The position numbers and the translations under genes are program-made. A stretch of DNA of 64,000 nucleotides from Streptacidiphilus neutrinimicus (GTDB lineage Bacteria > Actinomycetota > Actinomycetes > Streptomycetales > Streptomycetaceae): contig NZ_BBPO01000006.1 of NCBI RefSeq assembly GCF_000787815.1, forward strand, positions 46,278 to 110,277, given 5' to 3'. Below are positions 1-8,790 of this stretch, piece after piece. Numbering within the stretch: the stretch's first letter is position 1; the number at the start of each line of letters is the position of its first letter. The notes under the pieces are model-generated. The model did no database searches, was not told where the DNA came from, and was given only the letters and a program-made list of their open reading frames with translations.

Positions 1-167
1 GCGCCCGCCTCGGTGCGCGGGGTCGGCAGACCGTCGGGGGTCCGCGCCCCCGCCTGGTCGGTCGCACCGGTCGCACGGTCGTTCGTCGGTTCGGGGGAGC
101 CTTCGGCACTGCCTTCGGGGATGCCCATGGTGACGACCATATCCGGGCCCGCCGCGCCTGTGCTCAC
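1..167 (-). CDS. Partial N-terminus of unknown protein, coupled to the upstream regulator gene
   Basis: A GTG at 167-165 opens a reading frame on the minus strand that stays open to the window edge (about 55 codons). The GTG shares bases with the TGA stop of the preceding NB-ARC/TPR gene (GTGA overlap), the usual sign of translational coupling in actinobacteria. In-frame ATG codons follow at 140 and 128, so the true start is uncertain. The visible residues are rich in Gly, Pro, Thr and Asp, with no hydrophobic signal or recognisable domain. The function cannot be told from this fragment. The coupling suggests it is made together with the regulator. Confidence 0.5.
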   Translation of the reverse strand, partial: MSTGAAGPDMVVTMGIPEGSAEGSPEPTNDRATGATDQAGARTPDGLPTPRTEAG

Positions 168-2998
168 GTCCGCACGGGCTCGCCGCACGCGTGTTCCGCG
201 AGGGCGTCGGCGCGGGGCAGCCCCATCCGGCGGTAGGCGTCGAGGGCGGCCCGGTGCGCGGCCACGGCGCCGGCCTCGTCGCCGAGGGCGTGCAGGGCGT
301 TGCCGAGCAGTTCCTGGCTGCGGGCCGTCTCCACCGGATCGCCACAGGAGCGGGCGAGCGCCAGCGCCTCCTCGTGCAGCCCGGGTGCGGACCCCGGGTC
401 GCCCAGCGAACACCGGGTCTGCCCGAGGTTGTTGAGCGCCTCGGCGAGGTTGAGCTGCTCGTCCGACGTGCGGAACAGCGCCAGCGCCTCCTCGTGGAAC
501 GGGAGGGCCTCGGCGGGCCTGCCCTCGGTCCGGAGCACGGTGCCGAGGTTGCCGAGCGCGATCCCCTCGCTGGCCAGGTCGTCGAGCTCCCGGCCGAGGA
601 CGAGCGCGGCCTCGAAGTGCTCGCGCGCGCCTGCGTGGTCGCCCATCTCCAGGAGCACCAGGCCGAGGTTGTCGGTGCTGATGGCCTCGCCGACGCGGTC
701 GTTGGCCTCCCGGTCCAGGAGCAGCGCCCGGCGGTGGTGGTCGAGTGCCTCGTCGAGGCGCCCGAGCAGGCGCAGGACGACCCCCAGGTTGTCGTGGCAG
801 ATGCTCTGTCCGGCCGCGTTGTTCAGCCGGACGTCCAGCTCCAGCGCGCCGCGGTGGTGCTCCAGGGCCGTCGCGAAGTTGCCCAACCGGCGGTGGATCA
901 GCCCCAGGTTGTTCGCCGCGATCGCAGCGGTCGCTTCGTCCCCGACGGCCCGGCTCAGCGTCAAGGCCTCGTCGAAGTAGCGCAACGCGGCCGCGAGTTC
1001 ACCGGTCCGGCCGCTGACCGCGCCGAGGTTGGTGAGGGTGGAGGCCATCTGCGAGCCGTGGTCGCCGGGAGCCGCGCGCAGCACCTCCAGGGAGCGGGTC
1101 AGATGGTCCAGGGCCGGTGCGTAGCTACGAAGCTGAAGGTAGGTCAGGGCGAGGTGCCGCAGGGCTGCGGCCTCGGCCAGGGGGTCGCCGAGCGACTCGG
1201 CCAGGCGCAGCGCCCGTTCGTGCAGCACCAGCCCCTCGGCCCCGTGGGCGCCCCGCTCCAGATAGCGGGCCAGCACCGCGGAGAGGTCGATGACGCGCTG
1301 CGGGAGGCCGTGCTCCGCGGTGACCTGCTGGGCGGAGACGGCGACGAGGTTGGCGCGTTCCAGGTCCAGCCAGCCGAGCGCCGTCTCGCGGTCCGGGAAG
1401 CCGGGGTGCTCGGCCGGGGGCACCTTGATCTCCGGGCGGCGGTACCGCTCGTGCGGGTAGAGCGCGTCCATGGCCAGGGAGGAGCGGGAGAGGTAGTGGT
1501 CCAGCACGCGTCGTAACGCGTCCGTGCGCCGGTCCTGCGGCAGCCGCGCCGCGTGCGCGGCGCTGTGGACGCGCAGCAGGTCGTGGAAGGTGTAGCGGCC
1601 GACGCGGCGCTGCTCCAGCAGGTTGGCGTCGAGCAGCTCCTCCAGGCAGTCCTCGGTCGGCCCGGCCGACCGGTCCAGCAGCGCGGACGCCGCGGCGACG
1701 CCGATGTCCGCGCCGGGGTGCACGCCCAGGAGCGCGAACGCCTCGCGTTCGTCCGGTTCGAGGTGGTCGAAGGAGGCCTGGAACGCGGCGGACACGTCCA
1801 GGTGGCCGCTGGCGAGCTCGTCCAGCCGGCCCCGCTCGGCGCGGAGCCGCTCGGCCAGCACTGCCACCGTCCAGGCCGGCCGGTGCCGCAGCCGGGCGGC
1901 GGCGATCCGCACCGCGAGGGGGAGCCGACCGCACAGGCCGACGACCTCGGCCACGGCCTCCGGTTCGGCGTCCGCGCGCGGTCCGACGATCCGCCGGAAC
2001 AGCGTCGTCGCGTCGGGCATGTGGAAGGGGGCCAGGGAGAGCGAGACGGCTCCCTCCAGACCGAGCAGGCGGCGACGGCTCGTCACCAGCACCAGATGCC
2101 CCGCCGTGCCCGGGAGCAGCGGCCGGACCTGCTCCGCGTCGGCGGCGTTGTCCACCAGCAACAGCGTTCGCCGGTCCGCGAGTTCGGCCCGCCACCGGGC
2201 CGCGCGCTCCTCCAGGCCGGACGGCACCGCGGCCGGGTCGCAGCCGTCGGCCCGCAGCAGGGTGTCCAGCGCGGCGAGTGGCCGAACAGCGCTCTGGCCG
2301 GGCGTGTGCGCGTGCAGATCCAGATAGAACTGGCCGTCAGGGAAGCGGTCCGCCAGGCCGTGCGCGACGTGGAGCGCCAGCGCGGTCTTGCCGACGCCGG
2401 CCATGCCGTCGAGGGCGACCACCACCGGCGCCTGTCCCGCCGGTTCGAGGGCCGCGGCCAGGATCGCGGCGCTCTCCTCGTCCCGTGCGGTGAAGTCCGC
2501 CGGTGCGGGCGGCAGGTACCGGCGTCCCGGCCGCCGAGACGGCTCCGCCGGCGTCTCGGGCGCTGCGGACGCGGACGTCGCCGTACCGGGGTCGCCGGCG
2601 CCGCCGGCGACCCCGGTACGGGCTACGGTCCCCGTTCCGGCTGAGGCGGGGGCCGGGGCTGTGCCCCGCGCCGAGGCGGCGGCCTCGGCCGACGGCAGCG
2701 AGCGCGACTCGTCGCGTGCCTGCGCGATCCGCTGCCAGCGCGCCCGCCAGCTCGCCGCCTCGGGCGGCGTCACGCCGCAGGCACGGACCAGGGCGAGGCA
2801 GACCTCCAGCCGCGGCAGCTCCCGCCGGTTCGGGTTGAGCGCGTCGGACAGGGTGCTGCGCGCGACGCCGCTGCGCCGCTGGAGCTCCTGCAACGACGGC
2901 TGGCCGGCCGTCACCTTCAACGCCCGCAGGTCGCGGATGTAACCGGTCACGCTGTCGACCGGTCCGCCCGCCTCAGGGCGTGGCTGTTCCCCCGTCAT
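164..2998 (-). CDS. HTH / NB-ARC / tetratricopeptide-repeat transcriptional regulator
   Basis: This 944-aa protein has three parts. An N-terminal XRE-type helix-turn-helix lies at about residues 25-75. After a Pro/Ala/Ser-rich linker comes an NB-ARC ATPase at about 170-420, with Walker A GMAGVGKTALAL, Walker B TLLLVDNAAD, VLVTSRRR and a GxP-type CGRLPLAV motif. About ten C-terminal TPR repeats carry the recurring NLG signature. This is the architecture of AfsR-like STAND regulators without the SARP domain: ligand or partner binding to the TPRs would control ATP-dependent switching. Codon 495 is a TTA leucine (plus-strand taa at 1514-1516), so translation may depend on the bldA tRNA. The target genes are unknown. 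Confidence 0.85.
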   Translation of the reverse strand: MTGEQPRPEAGGPVDSVTGYIRDLRALKVTAGQPSLQELQRRSGVARSTLSDALNPNRRELPRLEVCLALVRACGVTPPEAASWRARWQRIAQARDESRSLPSAEAAASARGTAPAPASAGTGTVARTGVAGGAGDPGTATSASAAPETPAEPSRRPGRRYLPPAPADFTARDEESAAILAAALEPAGQAPVVVALDGMAGVGKTALALHVAHGLADRFPDGQFYLDLHAHTPGQSAVRPLAALDTLLRADGCDPAAVPSGLEERAARWRAELADRRTLLLVDNAADAEQVRPLLPGTAGHLVLVTSRRRLLGLEGAVSLSLAPFHMPDATTLFRRIVGPRADAEPEAVAEVVGLCGRLPLAVRIAAARLRHRPAWTVAVLAERLRAERGRLDELASGHLDVSAAFQASFDHLEPDEREAFALLGVHPGADIGVAAASALLDRSAGPTEDCLEELLDANLLEQRRVGRYTFHDLLRVHSAAHAARLPQDRRTDALRRVLDHYLSRSSLAMDALYPHERYRRPEIKVPPAEHPGFPDRETALGWLDLERANLVAVSAQQVTAEHGLPQRVIDLSAVLARYLERGAHGAEGLVLHERALRLAESLGDPLAEAAALRHLALTYLQLRSYAPALDHLTRSLEVLRAAPGDHGSQMASTLTNLGAVSGRTGELAAALRYFDEALTLSRAVGDEATAAIAANNLGLIHRRLGNFATALEHHRGALELDVRLNNAAGQSICHDNLGVVLRLLGRLDEALDHHRRALLLDREANDRVGEAISTDNLGLVLLEMGDHAGAREHFEAALVLGRELDDLASEGIALGNLGTVLRTEGRPAEALPFHEEALALFRTSDEQLNLAEALNNLGQTRCSLGDPGSAPGLHEEALALARSCGDPVETARSQELLGNALHALGDEAGAVAAHRAALDAYRRMGLPRADALAEHACGEPVRT

Positions 2999-3173
2999 GT
3001 CGTCCCCCCATGTTCGGCCGGTCGCCGCAGAGCCGCGGGCAACCGGATCCGTCCGGACCTGACCGAGTTCATTGTCGCTCAGCGGTCAACGCATTCAGAC
3101 TCATTTACGGACAGAGAGCCATCCGAACCCGCCTCGGCACGTCCGGTACTGACGGGGACCGGTCGGGGCGGTC

Positions 3174-3243
3174 GGCCGTTTCTGGGGGGAAACGGCCGAG
3201 ACGGAGGCGTTCCGGCCCCGCGGGGGAGCCGGGGCGCCTCCGT
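3174..3243. other. Two adjacent strong hairpins in a divergent intergenic region
   Basis: The 411-bp gap 2999-3409 between the divergent regulator and kinase genes holds two inverted repeats. The first has 9-bp perfect arms at 3174-3182 and 3189-3197 around a G-rich 6-nt loop. The second has 9-bp perfect arms at 3201-3209 and 3235-3243, with a CCCCGCGGGG palindrome inside its loop. Neither is followed by a T-run. They do not lie at the end of either flanking gene, so they may mark the end of an unannotated short transcript or act in a leader. A smaller inverted repeat (CCGTG/CACGG, near 3340-3353) lies closer to the kinase start. The rest of the gap shows nothing I recognise. Confidence 0.45.
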
Positions 3244-3409
3244 TCTGCCGTGTGCGCGGAGTGAGCGCCCGCACCACAGCGCGCGACTTGGCGCGACACG
3301 ATGTATGCGGAGCATAAGAGTTCCGCTCCTAGGCGGTAACCGTGGTGTCACGGCCCCTGTCTGAGGACCCCTTTCGGCGCTACGTTCGCGACAAAAGGGG
3401 GGACAGGTC

Positions 3410-5029
3410 ATGGAATGGATCGTTCCGGGGTATCGGCATACCCGGGAACTGGGTTCGGGCGCGAGCGGCCGTGTGGTGCTCGCGTTGCACGAGGCCACCG
3501 GCACGGCTGTCGCGATCAAGTACCTCGGTGACGAGCTCCGGGCCGACCCGGACTTCCTCACCGAGTTCCGCGACGAGGCCCGACTGCTGGGCGACCTCGA
3601 CAGCCCGTACGTGGTCCGGCTCTTCGAGTACGTCGAGGGCCCGGCCGGCGCGGCGATCGTGATGGAGCTCGTCGACGGCATCGCCCTGCGGGCGCTGCTG
3701 AAGCAGGCCGGGGCGACCGGCCCGGAGGCGGCGCTCGTCGTGCTCAAGGGTTCGCTGCTCGGGCTCGCCGCGGCCCACGCGCTCGGCGTGGTCCACCGCG
3801 ACTACAAGCCCGAGAACGTCCTGGTCGCGGCGGACGGATCGTCGAAGCTCGTCGACTTCGGCATCGCGGTGAAGTCGGGTGACGAGGGCGGCATCGCCGG
3901 CACCCCGCCGTACATGGCCCCCGAGCAGTGGACGGGCGACCCCGCGTCGCCCGCGGCCGACGTCTACGCGGCGACGGCGACCTTCTTCGAGTGCCTCACG
4001 GGCTCGCGCCCGTACCCCGGCGTCACCTTCGCCGAGCTCGTCGTCCAGCACACCACCGCGCCCATCCCCGACGAGCTCGCGCCGGAGGCGGTTCGCCCGC
4101 TCATCCGACGTGGCCTGGCCAAGCACGCGACCGAACGCCCGGAGAGCGCGGCGGCGTTCGTCACCGAGCTGGAAGCGGTCGCGGGCGCTGCCTACGGCCC
4201 GCAGTGGGAGGAGCGCGGCCGCAAGCGCCTCGCCGCGATGGCGGCGCTGCTGCCGCTGCTGTTCCCCTCGGCGGGCGGCGGAGCGGCGACGAGCGGCACG
4301 ACCGCCCTGGCGAGCACGGTGCTGCGCTCGGGCCGCCCGATCGTCCGGCGGATCCCGCGCCGGGTCGCGGTCGGCGCCGGTGTCGGCGTGGTCCTGGTCG
4401 GCCTCGTGGGCGGGGTCGCCCTGGCGGGCACCAACGGCAACCTGCCCCACGTCACCGGCGGCCCCACCCCGGTCGCGGTCACCTCCATCACCCCGACGGG
4501 CGCGGTCTCGGTCACGGCAAGCCCGTCCGCGTCAGTGTCCCCCTCGGCCTCGCCCTCGGCCTCCGCGAGCCCGAGCGCGAGCTCCTCCCCGAGCGCGGGC
4601 GCGAGCCCGTCCTCCTCCCCGACCACGCCCTCCACGCCGACGACGTCGCCGACCAAGCCTGCGCCGCCGACGACGTCACCGAGCAGCTCGCCCACGCCGC
4701 CGAAGCCTCCCGCGCTGCAGGTCTCGCAGCTGTCGGACGTGGCCGGTTTCAGCCAGGGGACGGCCCAGACCGTCTACGGCTACGCGGACACCAACACCAC
4801 GGGCGCCTTCTCGATGACGGCGGTCTGGTACATCGACACGGTGTCGGGCGAGGAGATCGTCAGTCAGCAGACGATCCCCCTGTCCGGCAGGACCAGCTAC
4901 GGCCGGGTGCGGTTCTCGGTCACACTCCCGCAGGGGAACTGCCTGGGCTTCGGCGTCCACCTGACGACGAACCCCGCCGCCGCCAACGGCACGGTCACGG
5001 CGACCGGTGAGGAGACGTGCATCGGATGA
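3410..5029 (+). CDS. Membrane-anchored eukaryotic-type Ser/Thr protein kinase
   Basis: This 539-aa protein begins with a Hanks-type kinase domain (about residues 8-265). It has the glycine-rich loop GSGASG at 15-20, the catalytic lysine in VAIK (K37), the catalytic loop HRDYKPEN, the DFG motif in VDFGIAV, and APEQW. A transmembrane helix follows at about 320-345. The outside part starts with a long low-complexity Ser/Pro/Thr stretch that should span the cell wall, and ends in a small globular domain of about 110 residues without PASTA repeats. The start has a G-rich ribosome site (ggggggacagg) 5 nt upstream. It is coupled to the next gene by an ATGA overlap, making that protein a likely partner or substrate. 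Confidence 0.9.
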   Translation: MEWIVPGYRHTRELGSGASGRVVLALHEATGTAVAIKYLGDELRADPDFLTEFRDEARLLGDLDSPYVVRLFEYVEGPAGAAIVMELVDGIALRALLKQAGATGPEAALVVLKGSLLGLAAAHALGVVHRDYKPENVLVAADGSSKLVDFGIAVKSGDEGGIAGTPPYMAPEQWTGDPASPAADVYAATATFFECLTGSRPYPGVTFAELVVQHTTAPIPDELAPEAVRPLIRRGLAKHATERPESAAAFVTELEAVAGAAYGPQWEERGRKRLAAMAALLPLLFPSAGGGAATSGTTALASTVLRSGRPIVRRIPRRVAVGAGVGVVLVGLVGGVALAGTNGNLPHVTGGPTPVAVTSITPTGAVSVTASPSASVSPSASPSASASPSASSSPSAGASPSSSPTTPSTPTTSPTKPAPPTTSPSSSPTPPKPPALQVSQLSDVAGFSQGTAQTVYGYADTNTTGAFSMTAVWYIDTVSGEEIVSQQTIPLSGRTSYGRVRFSVTLPQGNCLGFGVHLTTNPAAANGTVTATGEETCIG

Positions 5030-5997
5030 GCGACAACCGCGAACCCCAGGACTCCGTGCCCGACGGGGGCACGATGCACCTGCGCCTGCCTCCGGAGGAC
5101 ACTCCGCCTGCGCCGCAGGACGCCGTGCCGGACGAGGTCGGCACGGTCCGGCTGGGCCGTGCGGCGGCCGACCCGGACGTCATCCCGACGGTGCGCTTCC
5201 CGGCCGAGCCGGAGGCGATGCCGACGGTGCGGCTGCCCGCCGCGCCTGACGTCGTCCCGACCGTGCGGCTCGGCGGCGACCCGGCGGTGGTGCCGACGGT
5301 GCGGCTGCCCGCCGGGTCGGAGGCCGTGCCGACGCCCACCCTGCAGATCCCGGTGGAGCCGCAGGCCGCGCCCGCGCCCGAGCCGACGCTGCACATGTCC
5401 GTCGGCCCGACCGTGGCCGAGGCCCTCGCGTCGATCCCCGCGCCCGCGCCGGTGCCCGCGGTCGAGACGACCGGGCCGGCGCCGGATCAGGGGCTGATCA
5501 GGTTCGGTCCCGGGGTGCCCGACCCCAAGACCGCGCGGACGGTCGCGGTGTGGCGGGGCGAGGTCGCTCCCCAGCCGCAGGCCGAGGAGAAGAAGCGGCG
5601 GCGCGGGTGGCTCTTCTGGGTGCCCGTGCTGCTGGTGTTCCTCGCCCTGCTCGGCTGGTGGCTCGACGGTCTCCTCGCGCCCCCGCAGATACAGCTGACC
5701 GGCGCGTCCGTACAGGTCGCCCCGGCCACCGTCGGCTGCGGCGGCAAGGCCACCATCACCGCGACCGTCACCACCGACGGCCGCGCGGGCAGCTTCCGCT
5801 ACCGCTGGACCCGCAACGACGGGACGGACAGCGGGCTGCTCACCGAGACCGTCGCCGCCGGGACCCGGCAGGTCCAGCTCCCGCTGATCTGGACGCTGTC
5901 CGGACCGGGCACGTTCGGTGGGAAGGCCACTCTGCAGATCCAGGACCACCCGACCCTCACCGAGACGGGGACCTTCACCTACTCCTGCGCCGGCTGA
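5026..5997 (+). CDS. Single-pass membrane protein with repeated PTVR motifs, kinase partner candidate
   Basis: The ATG at 5026 overlaps the kinase stop (ATGA), so I prefer it to an in-frame ATG at 5017. The 323-aa protein has a cytoplasmic N-terminal half in which the motif P-T-V-R-L/F recurs every 11-14 residues (about five copies between residues 40 and 110, then degenerate forms). After a basic KKRRRG stretch there is a transmembrane helix at about 192-215 and an extracytoplasmic domain of about 100 residues with two cysteines. The regularly spaced threonines beside basic residues look like phosphorylation sites for the kinase encoded just upstream; this is inference. No family was recognised. 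Its last 19 bases overlap the end of the convergent otsA-like gene. Confidence 0.75.
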   Translation: MSDNREPQDSVPDGGTMHLRLPPEDTPPAPQDAVPDEVGTVRLGRAAADPDVIPTVRFPAEPEAMPTVRLPAAPDVVPTVRLGGDPAVVPTVRLPAGSEAVPTPTLQIPVEPQAAPAPEPTLHMSVGPTVAEALASIPAPAPVPAVETTGPAPDQGLIRFGPGVPDPKTARTVAVWRGEVAPQPQAEEKKRRRGWLFWVPVLLVFLALLGWWLDGLLAPPQIQLTGASVQVAPATVGCGGKATITATVTTDGRAGSFRYRWTRNDGTDSGLLTETVAAGTRQVQLPLIWTLSGPGTFGGKATLQIQDHPTLTETGTFTYSCAG

Positions 5998-7418
5998 GCG
6001 CCCGTCAGGGCGTCCAGCTGCTGCATGAACCAGGCCGTCGGCGGAAGCGCGGTGCTCGCTTCCGCCAGGCGCTTGCTGCGGCCCGAGCGCTCGTCCTCCG
6101 GCATGGTGAGCGCCGCGTGCAGCGCCTCCGCCGTCTGGATCACGTCGTAGGGGTTGACCGTCAGCGCGTCCTCGCCCAGCTCCGCGTGCGCGCCCGCCTC
6201 GCGGGAGAGCACGAGGGCGACGCCCGCGTCCGAGACGACCGGGACCTCCTTCGCGACGAGGTTCATGCCGTCGCGGATGGGGTTGACCAGCGCGACGTCG
6301 GCCAGCCGGTAGGCGGCCAGCGAGCGCGGGAAGTCGTCGTTGACGTGCAGGATGACGGGCTGCCAACTCGGGGTGCCGAACTCGTCGTTGATCTCCTGTG
6401 CGGTGCGCAGCACGGCCGCGGTGTACTCGCGGTACTCCGGCAGGTCGTGCCGTGACGGGTACGCGAAGGCGATGTGCACCACCCGGTCCAGCCACTCGCT
6501 GCGGGTCCGCAGCAGGTGCTGGTACGCCTGGAGGCCGCGCACGATGTTCTTGCTCAGCTCGGTGCGGTCCACCCGCACGATCGTGCGGCGGTCCCCGACG
6601 GCCTCGCGCAGCGCCGCCAGTCGCGAGTCCACGTCGGAGCGGTGGGCGCGCTCCCGCAGGAACTCGGCGTCCGCCCCGAGCCCGTGCACGCCGAGCCGGG
6701 TGGCGCGACCGGCGTAAGTGACCACCAGGTCCTCGGAGACGGTCGCGCCGAGCACCTCACGGCAGCAGTCCGCGAACGCGCGGGCCCAGCGCTCCGTCAG
6801 GAACCCGGCGTGGTCCGCGCCGAGGATGCCCGCGAGTACCTGCGGGGCCACGTCGTCGGGGAGCAGGCGGTAGTAGTCCGGCGGGGCCCAGGGAGTGTGC
6901 GAGAAGTGCGCGATCCGCACGTCCGGGCGCAGTTCGCGCAGCAGCCGCGGTGTCAGTGACAGGTGGTAGTCCTGGACGAGTACCGCCGCACCGGGTTCGG
7001 CGCAGGCTGCCAGCGCCTCGGCGAAGGAGTGGTTGTACGCCTCGTAGGAGGCCCACTCGCGGCGGAACTGCGCGCCGAAGACGGGCTTGGTCGGCGTGTC
7101 GTAGAGGAGGTGGTGGACGAACCAGAGCGTCGAGTTGGCGATGCCGTTGTACGCGCGGGCGAAGGTGCCCGCGTCGATGTCGAGCATGCGGACGTCGGGT
7201 TCGGTCAGGCCCTGCCGGGCGGCCGTGCGGTCGGCGTCGGACAGGGCCGCGCAGACCCAGATGCTGCGCTGCCCGGTGCCGATGGCGGAGAGGCCGGACA
7301 CCAGCCCGCCGCCGCCCCGGCGTGGTGTCAGCGTGCCGTCGTCCTCGGCCGTGAACGAGACGGGACCGCGGTTGGACGCGAGGACGATCGGGGCGGTGGT
7401 CGAAGCCATATCAGTCAC
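5979..7418 (-). CDS. otsA: Trehalose-6-phosphate synthase family (GT20) glycosyltransferase
   Basis: This 479-aa protein has the full GT20 fold of OtsA. It starts with VLASNRGPVSF, has the RRGGGGLVSGL loop that binds glucose-6-phosphate, HDL-equivalent stretches such as QDYHLSLTPRLLRE, the RVDRTELSKNI motif, and NPIRDGMNLVAKE near the end. Family members join UDP- or GDP-glucose to glucose-6-phosphate, giving trehalose-6-phosphate in the cytoplasm. The GTG start at 7418 lies 9 nt after the stop of the gpgS-like gene, with GAGAGG upstream; an in-frame ATG at 7409 is an alternative. The pairing with gpgS suggests a compatible-solute operon. No trehalose-phosphatase gene follows here. Confidence 0.88.
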   Translation of the reverse strand: MTDMASTTAPIVLASNRGPVSFTAEDDGTLTPRRGGGGLVSGLSAIGTGQRSIWVCAALSDADRTAARQGLTEPDVRMLDIDAGTFARAYNGIANSTLWFVHHLLYDTPTKPVFGAQFRREWASYEAYNHSFAEALAACAEPGAAVLVQDYHLSLTPRLLRELRPDVRIAHFSHTPWAPPDYYRLLPDDVAPQVLAGILGADHAGFLTERWARAFADCCREVLGATVSEDLVVTYAGRATRLGVHGLGADAEFLRERAHRSDVDSRLAALREAVGDRRTIVRVDRTELSKNIVRGLQAYQHLLRTRSEWLDRVVHIAFAYPSRHDLPEYREYTAAVLRTAQEINDEFGTPSWQPVILHVNDDFPRSLAAYRLADVALVNPIRDGMNLVAKEVPVVSDAGVALVLSREAGAHAELGEDALTVNPYDVIQTAEALHAALTMPEDERSGRSKRLAEASTALPPTAWFMQQLDALTGAQPAQE

Positions 7419-7427
7419 CCTTGCCTC

Positions 7428-8414
7428 TCAGAGATGCGGGCAAACCTCCCGCTGCACGGACCCCTGCCGGGCCCGGTACTCGGGTACGGACGCCATCGGC
7501 GGGCGTTCCACCGTGACGACCTCGGTGCTGTGCGGGGTGAACCCGGCGGCCGTCCGGGTGAACTGCACGAGCTCGGGGCGCACCGTCTCCTCGGGGGTCT
7601 TCAGCCGCTCCAGCGCGGTGCGGTAGATCGTGGCCGCCATCCGGCCCAGCGCCTGCGCGTCCTGGTGGCGGTGGCGCCGCACGCCCACGTCGACCTGAGC
7701 GAGGCCGTCGAGGCCGACCAGCCCCAGCGCGTCGACGAGCAGGCCGAGCTCCACGCCGTAGCCGGTCGGGAACGGCAGCCGCTCCAGCAGCGAGCGGCGC
7801 GCCGCGTACTCGCCGCCGAGCGGCTGGACGAAGCCGGCCAGCAGCGGCCAGTGCAGGTTGAGCAGCGGACGGGCGACGAGCTCGGTGACCCGCCCGCCGC
7901 CGGCGGGTATGGAGCCGGTCTCGGTCTCGAAGGGCCGGTCGTACATCGCCTTGACGAACGCCACGTCCGGGTCGGTCAGCAGCGGTCCGACGATGCCGGA
8001 CACGAAGGCGGAGTCGAAGGCCCGCAGGTCGGAGTCGACGAAGCACACGATGTCGCCGCTGGTGGCCAGCAGCGACCGCCACAGCACCTCGCCCTTGCCG
8101 GGCTCGACGGGCAGGTGGGGCAGGATCTGATCGCGGTGCACCACCCGCGCGCCCGCCGCCTCGGCCTCGTGCGCGGTGCGGTCCACCGAGCCGGAGTCGA
8201 CCACGACGAGCTCGTCCACCAGTGGCACGGCCTCGACCAGGTCGCGGCGGATCGTGGCGACGATCTCGCCGACCGTCTCCTCCTCGTCGAGCGCGGGCAG
8301 CACCACGCTGACCGTCAGGCCGCTGCGGCGCTTGGCCTCCAGCAGCGCGGGCAGGGGCCGGGCGGCCGCGCTCCAGGATCTGCGGCTCAGCCAGTCCTCG
8401 ACCTGGTCCAGCAC
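7428..8414 (-). CDS. gpgS: Glucosyl-3-phosphoglycerate synthase (GT81)
   Basis: This 328-aa protein is a GT-A glycosyltransferase of the mycobacterial GpgS type. It has the donor-site start SVVLPALDEEETVGEI, the metal-binding DSD in IVCFVDSDLRAF, the phosphoglycerate-binding region around QPLGGEYAARR, and the late RHRHQDAQALGRMA segment with conserved histidines. It should transfer glucose from an NDP donor to 3-phosphoglycerate, the first step towards glucosylglycerate and methylglucose lipopolysaccharides. The start is GTG with GAGGGAG upstream. It is first in a two-gene operon with the trehalose-phosphate synthase and divergent from the SAM-riboswitch operon. Confidence 0.88.
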   Translation of the reverse strand: MLDQVEDWLSRRSWSAAARPLPALLEAKRRSGLTVSVVLPALDEEETVGEIVATIRRDLVEAVPLVDELVVVDSGSVDRTAHEAEAAGARVVHRDQILPHLPVEPGKGEVLWRSLLATSGDIVCFVDSDLRAFDSAFVSGIVGPLLTDPDVAFVKAMYDRPFETETGSIPAGGGRVTELVARPLLNLHWPLLAGFVQPLGGEYAARRSLLERLPFPTGYGVELGLLVDALGLVGLDGLAQVDVGVRRHRHQDAQALGRMAATIYRTALERLKTPEETVRPELVQFTRTAAGFTPHSTEVVTVERPPMASVPEYRARQGSVQREVCPHL

Positions 8415-8628
8415 GGGGCTCCCTCGGGTCCGTCTCGGATGCTGTTCGGTTCTCTGTCGCGGTTCTGTCCTGCGGGGCCCGGTCGCCCACGGTGACCGTC
8501 TCGCTTCTCGGACGGCAGTCGGCGCGCGGTGGGCCTTCGGTTACAGTCTTGAGGACGAGGTGTGGTCATCGCACATTGGGGTCCACCTCCGACAAATGCG
8601 ACGCGCTCTGCAGTGCGCCGCCATAGCG

Positions 8629-8769
8629 CTCATCCAGAGGGACTGAGGGAACGGCCCGTTGACGTCCCGGCAACCCCCCTGCCATGCGGCGCGGCGTCGA
8701 AGGACCCGCGGCCCGGCCGGGAAGGTGCCAATTCCGGCCCGTGGCGAGACGCGCCCCGGGGAAGATGAG
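8629..8769 (+). promoter_or_regulatory. SAM-I (S-box) riboswitch
   Basis: The leader carries the hallmark S-box blocks in order: the 5' P1 strand CTCATC (8629-8634), CAGAGGGACTGAGGGAACGG, the CGTTGACGTCCCGGCAACC block (8658-8675), and GGTGCCAATTCC (8724-8735). The 3' P1 strand GATGAG (8764-8769) is the exact complement of the 5' strand. The 3' P1 strand runs straight into the purine-rich ribosome site (GAGGAGAGAGAGG) of the next gene, whose ATG is at 8791. S-adenosylmethionine binding would stabilise P1 and hide this site, giving translational repression. I see no terminator hairpin between P1 and the start codon. Confidence 0.9.
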
Positions 8770-8790
8770 GAGAGAGAGGTTCTCGCCATC

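Noticed and set aside
8659..8790. N-terminal extension of the ThrC-like gene
   Set aside because: These codons lie within the SAM riboswitch, and the family starts near the ATG at 8791.
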